DNA of 10,799 nt from Rhodospirillaceae bacterium (GTDB taxonomy: Bacteria > Pseudomonadota > Alphaproteobacteria > MPNO01 > UBA2964), in contig JABJKO010000133.1 in the NCBI GenBank assembly GCA_018660305.1, forward strand, positions 1-10,799. The letters are read 5' to 3'. Shown one piece after another: positions 6,618-10,799 of the stretch; position 1 is the stretch's first letter; each line of letters begins with the position of its first letter. Under the pieces are notes generated by a model. That model made no database searches. It saw only the letters and a list, made by a program, of their open reading frames with translations, and had not been told where the DNA came from. A program made the translations under genes and the position numbers.

Positions 6618-7568
6618 GTGACCAGAGGGCTACTTCTCGCTCTCATTGGCGGCATAGCAAGCGTCTTCTTGACCTTTGCAGCATTGGGTGCGGCACCACT
6701 TTTTGTGGTCGGGTTTTACCTGGGATCCGCTTATGCCGGCATCTCCGGTGGTATAGCCGCTCTTTTACTTCTCATCCTTCCCAACTTTGGCAGCGGCAGC
6801 ACGATCTATTATATCGCCATTGCCGGCGCGCCCGCCTTGTTGATTATTCACCAGGCGCTGATTTCGCAACCGGGGGCGGATTCCAAGACTCCCGACTGGT
6901 ATCCGCCGGGTCGGATTCTCGCCTGGGTGACGCTTTATGGCCTGTTACTTCTGGCCGGTATCGCAATTTATTTTGCAACCACAGGCCATTCGCTGGAAAG
7001 TATTTCGCGGGAATTTCTTTTAAAGATCAGCAACTGGTTCCCCAATAACCCGGAATTCTCGGAAAGCCAGCGCGCCCTCATCAATCAACGATGGGACGCT
7101 GACGTAAGGCGGGTGTCACCCACCTTCGCCGGGTTCACGTTATCGATCATGTTCCTGCAAACCATCGGACTCGCCACCGCGGCCCAAGGCCTGCTGTTTC
7201 GGGCCGGTAAGTCGCTCAGGCCGTCCCCGAATTATGCGACGCTCGATCTGCCCCAATGGTTAACAGGCCTCCTTGCGGCCGTCATCGCTGTGGGCCTGCT
7301 GCCTGGCGGTTTGGGAAGTTTCGGCCAAAACGCAGCGGTGTTTTTATCAACACCCTTTTTTCTTTTGGGACTTACGGTTATACACACGCTTTCGCGGCGT
7401 TCACTGAAGCCAGGATCGGTGTTATCCGCCTTTTATATGGGTCTGTTCCTGGTCGCTGTCTTGTTCAAGCCCGCCTTGGCGTTGCTTGTTCTACTTGGCA
7501 TCGGGGAGCAATGGTTTTCGTTGCGCCAGCGGTTCACCGCACCGGGCGCAAACCAGGAGGACGAATGA
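6618..7568 (+). CDS. DUF2232 family multi-pass membrane protein
   Basis: The protein has 316 residues with about eight predicted membrane segments, roughly at 5-27, 28-56, 62-83, 100-121, 169-193, 212-233, 240-258 and 270-294. A soluble loop of about 45 residues lies between segments four and five (122-168). Sequence style and position between rpsR and rplI match the DUF2232 group. This includes alphaproteobacterial proteins at the same locus and Bacillus YybS, also near ribosomal genes. The function is unknown. The start is GTG at 6618 with only a weak upstream GGAT; no better in-frame start was seen nearby. Its TGA overlaps the rplI start region, which suggests coupled expression with L9. 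Confidence 0.8.
   Translation: MTRGLLLALIGGIASVFLTFAALGAAPLFVVGFYLGSAYAGISGGIAALLLLILPNFGSGSTIYYIAIAGAPALLIIHQALISQPGADSKTPDWYPPGRILAWVTLYGLLLLAGIAIYFATTGHSLESISREFLLKISNWFPNNPEFSESQRALINQRWDADVRRVSPTFAGFTLSIMFLQTIGLATAAQGLLFRAGKSLRPSPNYATLDLPQWLTGLLAAVIAVGLLPGGLGSFGQNAAVFLSTPFFLLGLTVIHTLSRRSLKPGSVLSAFYMGLFLVAVLFKPALALLVLLGIGEQWFSLRQRFTAPGANQEDE
7555..7560 (+). promoter_or_regulatory. Ribosome binding site deciding the rplI start
   Basis: A perfect AGGAGG lies inside the end of the DUF2232 gene. Two adjacent ATGs follow. The second (7568) is seven bases away, the usual spacing, against four for the first (7565). It also gives the canonical L9 start MDVILLERIE, so 7568 is preferred. Confidence 0.8.
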
Positions 7569-8212
7569 TGGATGTAATCCTTCTCGAACGTATCGAGAGG
7601 CTGGGCCAGATGGGCGATGTGGTCACGGTCAAACCCGGCTTCGCGCGTAATTATCTCTTGCCGCAGAAAAAAGCCTTGCGTGCGACGGAAGCCAATAAGC
7701 AGGTCTTCGAGACACAGCGGACTCAGCTGGAGACTGTAAACATAGAACAGCGCGGTGAAGCCGAGTCGGTTGCCAAAAAGCTGGACGGGCTCAACTTCGT
7801 GATTGTCCGCTCGGCCAGCGACAATGATCAGCTATACGGCTCGGTGACGGTCCGCAATATCGCGCAGTCCATAACCGAGGAAGGCTTTACTGTAGAGAGC
7901 AAGCAGGTCCAGCTCGCCCGGCCCATCAAGACGGTTGGCATGCATGATGTCATCGTCCGGCTTCACCCCGAAGTTTCGGTTACCGTGAAGGCAAATGTCG
8001 CCCGCACCCCGGAAGAAGCGGAAATGCAGGCGGCCGGCCGCCGAATTTCCCGCGTGGATGAAGACGACGACGATGTGGTCGAAACGCCATTCCCGTCCTC
8101 TTACGATCCCGATGCGCCCGACGCAGAAATCGAGGCGGCGGCCGACGAGGCAGATGCCTCCGTGGTTGCGGAGTCCGGCACTGATTCGGAAGAGACCAAA
8201 CCAGCCGAATAG
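7568..8212 (+). CDS. rplI: 50S ribosomal protein L9 with acidic tail
   Basis: L9 binds 23S rRNA near the L1 stalk and helps keep reading frame. With the 7568 start it has 214 residues. The N-terminal rRNA-binding domain is MDVILLERIERLGQMGDVV, then PGFARNYLLPQKKA. A long charged helix follows at about 40-72. The C-terminal domain includes DNDQLYGSVTVRNIAQ and GMHDVIVRLHPEVSVTVKANV, ending near 145. Beyond it a strongly acidic, Ala-rich tail of about 65 residues runs to the end, including EDDDD (165-169). E. coli L9 has about 149 residues. The in-frame extension back to 7256 is rejected because it lies inside the DUF2232 gene. Confidence 0.96.
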   Translation: MDVILLERIERLGQMGDVVTVKPGFARNYLLPQKKALRATEANKQVFETQRTQLETVNIEQRGEAESVAKKLDGLNFVIVRSASDNDQLYGSVTVRNIAQSITEEGFTVESKQVQLARPIKTVGMHDVIVRLHPEVSVTVKANVARTPEEAEMQAAGRRISRVDEDDDDVVETPFPSSYDPDAPDAEIEAAADEADASVVAESGTDSEETKPAE

Positions 8213-8234
8213 TCCTGCCGCGGCGTGATGGATG

Positions 8235-8263
8235 GCGGCGCAATCTCATAGCGCCGCTATGAG
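8235..8263 (+). promoter_or_regulatory. Overlapping, mutually exclusive hairpins after rplI
   Basis: GCGGCGC (8235-8241) can pair with GCGCCGC (8251-8257). Alternatively CTCATAGCG (8245-8253) can pair with CGCTATGAG (8255-8263), a perfect 19-base palindrome with one central base. Both use 8251-8257, so they cannot coexist. No T run follows, so neither is a classical terminator. The site is 22 bases after the rplI stop and about 140 before nadK. It may be an attenuator, an mRNA-end stabiliser or an operator. Confidence 0.5.
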
Positions 8264-8401
8264 GCCCGAATGGCCGGCGACCATAATCCCTGCCAGGCAT
8301 GACCCGCGCCGCGGAAGGCAAAGAGCATTCCGCTGGTGCGACATGCCGTCATGGGTTTAGAGTGACGTTCAGTATTCGTCCTGCCCAGTCCAAGTCCATC
8401 C

Positions 8402-9169
8402 ATGCCCTTTGAATATATCGCCTTTGTCAGCTCTGACACCGATGCCGCCAGACGCGCATACCAAAGCCTGCGTAAACGGTTCGGCCGGGTAAGTATCGAG
8501 AAAGCGGACGTCATCGTCGTCCTCGGGGGCGACGGCGCCATGCTTGAGACACTGCATCGTTGCCTTGACCGCAACATACCGATCTACGGAATGAACCGGG
8601 GCACGGTCGGGTTTCTGATGAACGAGTTTCGCGAACCCGGTCTCAAGAAGCGGCTTGAGGTGGCGCAAAAGGTCGAGCTCCATCCGCTCCATATAAGTGT
8701 CACCACGGTCGACGGGAAAACGTCTGAGGCCCACTGCATCAACGAGGTAGCGTTACTTCGCGAAACCCGCCAAGCGGCAAAATTGCGCATCAGCATCGAT
8801 CGCAAGGTGAGAATGCCGGAGCTTATTTGTGATGGTGCGGTTGTCGCGACCCCTGCGGGAAGCACGGCCTATAATCTATCGGCCCACGGCCCGATCATCC
8901 CGCTTGGTGCGGAATTGCTCGCGCTGACGCCCATCAGTGCCTTCCGGCCCCGCCGCTGGCGTGGCGCCCTGCTGCCCTCGACGGCGGAGGTTCTGATCGA
9001 AATCCAGGAACCAAAAAAACGCCCTGTCAGTGCCGTCGCAGATTATACGGAAATTCGCGATGTTCGCCGGGTCCGCATTCGTCAGAGCAACGATATCACC
9101 ATGACCCTGCTGTTCGATCCCGAACATAATCTGGAAGAGCGGATCCTGAACGAACAGTTCGTGCCGTAA
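8402..9169 (+). CDS. nadK: NAD kinase
   Basis: NadK phosphorylates NAD at the 2' position to make NADP, the cofactor used in reduced form by FabG and other biosynthetic enzymes. The 255-residue length matches alphaproteobacterial NadK, which lack the longer N-terminus of E. coli NadK. The GGDG motif is at 42-45 ([10 protein letters not shown]) with Asp44 in the usual catalytic position. [13 protein letters not shown] (62-74), CINEVALLR (112-120) and the conserved [18 protein letters not shown] (150-167) follow. The ATG at 8402 is the first start after an in-frame TGA near 8363; no clear ribosome binding site precedes it. It may be read from rplI through the hairpin region or from its own unrecognised promoter. 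Confidence 0.95.
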   Translation: MPFEYIAFVSSDTDAARRAYQSLRKRFGRVSIEKADVIVVLGGDGAMLETLHRCLDRNIPIYGMNRGTVGFLMNEFREPGLKKRLEVAQKVELHPLHISVTTVDGKTSEAHCINEVALLRETRQAAKLRISIDRKVRMPELICDGAVVATPAGSTAYNLSAHGPIIPLGAELLALTPISAFRPRRWRGALLPSTAEVLIEIQEPKKRPVSAVADYTEIRDVRRVRIRQSNDITMTLLFDPEHNLEERILNEQFVP

Positions 9170-9174
9170 AATGA

Positions 9175-9207
9175 TAACGGCGGCCTTCTTCCTGAAGACC
9201 GCCGTTA
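9175..9207. terminator. Strong hairpin after nadK
   Basis: TAACGGCGG (9175-9183) pairs with CCGCCGTTA (9199-9207). After one mismatch CTTC (9185-9188) pairs with GAAG (9194-9197), leaving a five-base loop. It starts six bases after the nadK stop. On the plus strand no T run follows; on the minus strand the downstream side reads TCATTTTA. It probably ends or protects nadK mRNA and may also stop opposing transcripts. Confidence 0.6.
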
Positions 9208-9257
9208 CCGGGGATTATGACGTCAGAGGCGACCGATAGGCAGCAACGAGGCTGTTC

Positions 9258-9296
9258 CAAAACGTCGAGCCCGACTGGCGCCACACCGACGTTTTG
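9258..9296. terminator. Bidirectional terminator-like hairpin between convergent genes
   Basis: CAAAACGTCG (9258-9267) and CGACGTTTTG (9287-9296) are perfect ten-base arms around a 19-base loop. A-rich and T-rich arm ends give a T-rich exit side in either direction. It starts three bases beyond the stop of the small minus-strand gene, as a terminator for that gene should. This placement supports the small gene being real. Confidence 0.6.
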
Positions 9297-9298
9297 TA

Positions 9299-9439
9299 TT
9301 ACAGCGTACGAATAGCCACGCTGAATACCGCATATCCCCAGAGCACCGCTCCGCACAAAATGACGGTTCCGATCGCTATATTCCGCATATATTGACCGTA
9401 AGCACGATGTTCCATTGGCCGTTCCGCTAGTCTTGCCAT
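9299..9439 (-). CDS. Unknown 46-residue single-pass membrane protein
   Basis: I do not recognise a family. The peptide begins MARLAERPMEHRAYGQYMRN, followed by one hydrophobic span of about 24 residues (IAIGTVILCGAV, LWGYAVFSVAI) and a short basic end RTL. This suggests a small inner-membrane protein with a charged cytoplasmic N-terminus (inference). Evidence that it is a gene: AGGAG lies nine bases before the ATG at 9437-9439; the frame is coherent; a ten-base-arm terminator-like hairpin begins just past the TAA; and a sigma-54-type promoter match lies about 85 bases upstream. An internal Met at residue 9 is an alternative start but lacks a ribosome binding site. It is convergent with nadK and in the same direction as thiE. 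Confidence 0.6.
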   Translation of the reverse strand: MARLAERPMEHRAYGQYMRNIAIGTVILCGAVLWGYAVFSVAIRTL

Positions 9440-9524
9440 GACGTTCTCACTCCTACAACGCCAACCGCTTTACTACGCCGCTGCCAACTCCCCCCAGGGC
9501 GTCGGCCCGCGCATTTGTTTACCA

Positions 9525-9541
9525 TGCAAGAATTATGCCAA
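9525..9541 (-). promoter_or_regulatory. Candidate sigma-54 promoter for the small membrane protein gene
   Basis: On the minus strand the 17 bases TTGGCATAATTCTTGCA carry TTGGCA and TTGCA at exactly the -24/-12 spacing (consensus YTGGCAC-N5-TTGCW). The GG and GC cores are both present; the C after TGGCA is replaced by T. Transcription would begin near 9513, leaving a leader of about 75 bases. The match is by eye in an AT-rich gap. Confidence 0.45.
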
Positions 9542-9583
9542 CTTTTGGGTTTTGTTGATTTTCAATGACTTAGGAGATCACGG

Positions 9584-9696
9584 ATTGTAACAATTTTCAT
9601 AAGTGTAAAATTTACCGACACTGGCAATGTCTGTTAACACGCAGCGTTGAAATATTATTTCAATATATATCTATTTCACGTAATAATTGTCACAAT
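9584..9696. promoter_or_regulatory. AT-rich palindrome cluster, possible upstream activator region
   Basis: This block between the thiE stop and the small gene is much more AT-rich than the rest of the window. It contains ATTGTAACAAT (9584-9594) and ATTGTCACAAT (9686-9696), two copies of one dyad set 102 bp apart. Between them are AGTGT-N11-ACACT (9602-9622), TGTTAACA (9632-9639) and the 17-base palindrome TTGAAATATTATTTCAA (9647-9663). The two matching dyads would centre about 76 and 178 bp upstream of the predicted sigma-54 start, where enhancer-binding activators usually sit. No protein can be named. Confidence 0.4.
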
Positions 9697-9705
9697 AATG
9701 GTAGA

Positions 9706-10332
9706 TCAGCCGCCAATGGCATGCAGGATCCCCCGCACCACGTCCGCTGGATCGTCCGAGCGCATAATCCCGCCCATCACCGCGACGCCAGCCGCACCGG
9801 CCCGGAGACAATCCGCCGAATTGTCCTCTGAAATACCGGCAAGGGCGACGACGGGTATGGGTGTCGCCTCGCACACCGCCGCCAGACCATCGAGGCCGTG
9901 GGCAGGGCCATAACCCGGCTTACTGGCGGTCAGGAACACCGGGCTATAAGTCGCGTAATCGGCTCCGGCGGCCATGGCTGCCTGCAGCTCGGCCGGGGAA
10001 TGACAGGACACCCCGATCAGGGCTTCATCGCCCAGGGTTTCGCGCGCCACGGCGATGTCGCCGGGGGATTGCAAATGAACCCCGGCGGCACCGGCCGACA
10101 GGGCTGCTTCAATATTCCCGTTTACGACAACACAGGCATCAAACGGGCGGGCCAGAGACACCAGTTCACCGGCCAGGGCGCCAAGCGCCGCAGTGTCCAG
10201 ATCCTTCTCGCGCACCATCAGCCAGCGGCATCCGGCATGGAACACCTGTCCGGCGATATGGACGAGATCGCCGGTCGTGGACAATCGGTCGGTGATGAAT
10301 AGAAGCGGTGGCGCGGGAAGCGCGTGGCTCAC
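9706..10332 (-). CDS. thiE: Thiamine-phosphate synthase family protein (ThiE or TenI-like)
   Basis: ThiE joins HMP-PP and thiazole phosphate to make thiamine phosphate. The relative TenI is a thiazole tautomerase with the same TIM-barrel fold. The start is GTG at 10330-10332, overlapping the thiG TGA as GTGA, giving 208 residues; a longer in-frame start at 10503 lies inside thiG and is rejected. Landmarks are PPLLFITDR (8-16), VREKD (40-44), [18 protein letters not shown] (70-87), IGVSCHS (106-112), [15 protein letters not shown] (129-143) and PVVALAGI (160-167). The strand motif usually read as N-D-R in ThiE is N71-G72-N73 here, so a metal-binding Asp is missing, and VHLGQ-type sequence is VHLQSPGD. 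Its place directly after thiG supports a thiamine role; ThiE versus TenI activity is uncertain. Confidence 0.8.
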   Translation of the reverse strand: MSHALPAPPLLFITDRLSTTGDLVHIAGQVFHAGCRWLMVREKDLDTAALGALAGELVSLARPFDACVVVNGNIEAALSAGAAGVHLQSPGDIAVARETLGDEALIGVSCHSPAELQAAMAAGADYATYSPVFLTASKPGYGPAHGLDGLAAVCEATPIPVVALAGISEDNSADCLRAGAAGVAVMGGIMRSDDPADVVRGILHAIGG

Positions 10333-10799
10333 AGCTCTATGGCGCCATCCACGGGCGTCGACGCTGTTGCATAGAGTTTCTTGGGAATGCGGCCAGCCTC
10401 GAAGGCGAGCCGTCCGGCCTCGATGCCAAGCCGCATGGCGCGGGCCATCTTGACCGGATCGCGCGCCCCGGCGACGGCCGTGTTCAACAGGATACCATCG
10501 CATCCGAGCTCAAGGGCGATGGCCGCATCGGAGGCCGTTCCCACGCCGGCATCGACGATGATCGGGATCGAACATTGTTCGCGAATGATGCGGAGATTGT
10601 AGGGGTTGCGTATACCCATTCCGGAGCCGATGGGCGCCGCCAGAGGCATGACGGCGGCACAGCCGATATCCTCCAGCTTTTTGCAGGTGATGGGGTCGTC
10701 ATTGGTGTATGGGAGTACGATAAAACCCTTTTTCACCAGCTCTTCCGCCGCCCGCAAAAGCTGTTCCACGTCGGGAAACAGGGTTTCCTCGTCACCGAT
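10329..10799 (-). CDS. thiG: Thiazole synthase (5' part beyond window edge)
   Basis: ThiG builds the thiazole phosphate ring of thiamine from deoxyxylulose phosphate, the ThiS thiocarboxylate and a glycine-derived imine. The visible C-terminal 156 residues include [77 protein letters not shown] and [12 protein letters not shown], all typical ThiG sequence. The frame stays open to the window edge, so internal GTG or ATG codons should not be taken as the start. The full family length is about 255-265 residues. The Schiff-base lysine would lie in the missing part. The TGA overlaps the thiE GTG, indicating a translationally coupled thi operon whose front end is outside the window. Confidence 0.97.
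   Translation of the reverse strand: MGDEETLFPDVEQLLRAAEELVKKGFIVLPYTNDDPITCKKLEDIGCAAVMPLAAPIGSGMGIRNPYNLRIIREQCSIPIIVDAGVGTASDAAIALELGCDGILLNTAVAGARDPVKMARAMRLGIEAGRLAFEAGRIPKKLYATASTPVDGAIEL

Noticed and set aside
7256..7567. N-terminal extension of L9 by about 104 residues
   Set aside because: It lies inside the DUF2232 gene in another frame. The AGGAGG site and the canonical MDVILLERIE start place the true rplI start at 7568.
9647..9913. Plus-strand frame starting in the AT-rich block
   Set aside because: Its hydrophobic start derives from AT-rich sequence using a TTG start without a ribosome binding site, and the rest is antisense to thiE.
10333..10503. Longer thiE beginning at an ATG inside thiG
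   Set aside because: The extra 57 residues are an Arg/Gly-rich shadow of thiG. The GTG at 10332 overlaps the thiG stop and gives the normal ThiE length.

Overview
The window is a GC-rich (roughly 57-60 % by eye) bacterial chromosome segment. Protein sequences and gene order both point to an alphaproteobacterium: fabD-fabG-acpP-fabF-mltG as one block, and rpsF-rpsR-DUF2232-rplI as another. I would not assign a finer rank. No tRNA, rRNA, CRISPR array, IS element or phage module was found. Most of the window is core metabolism, and the unusual signals lie in the gaps and in two very small genes.

Layout. Minus strand, 1-803: an MscS mechanosensitive channel missing only its extreme C-terminus, with a good TTGACA promoter. 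Plus strand, 916-1135: a small unknown reading frame with a strong ribosome binding site, broken by a frameshift at a short CT repeat. Minus strand, 5575 down to 1137: fabD, fabG, acpP, fabF, mltG. The first four make and use malonyl-ACP for fatty acid elongation; MltG cuts nascent peptidoglycan glycan strands. Positions 5576-5841 form a divergent control region: a consensus-like fabD promoter with an inverted repeat over its start site, and facing it an rpsF promoter with a structured leader.

Plus strand, 5842-8212: rpsF (S6), rpsR (S18), a DUF2232 membrane protein and rplI (L9), joined by stop/start overlaps or short gaps. Both S6 and L9 carry long low-complexity tails. After a gap with two overlapping, mutually exclusive hairpins comes nadK (NAD kinase, 8402-9169). 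Two hairpins at 9175-9296 separate nadK from a convergent 46-residue membrane protein gene (9299-9439, minus).

Upstream of that small gene is an AT-rich block with a sigma-54-type -24/-12 match and several palindromes, two of them copies of ATTGTnACAAT 102 bp apart. The window ends with thiE and the C-terminal part of thiG (minus), from the thiamine pathway.

The items most worth a second look are the putative sigma-54-controlled micro-membrane protein, the CT-repeat frameshifted small gene, the dyad over the fabD promoter, the alternative hairpins between rplI and nadK, and the ThiE-family protein lacking an expected metal-binding aspartate.
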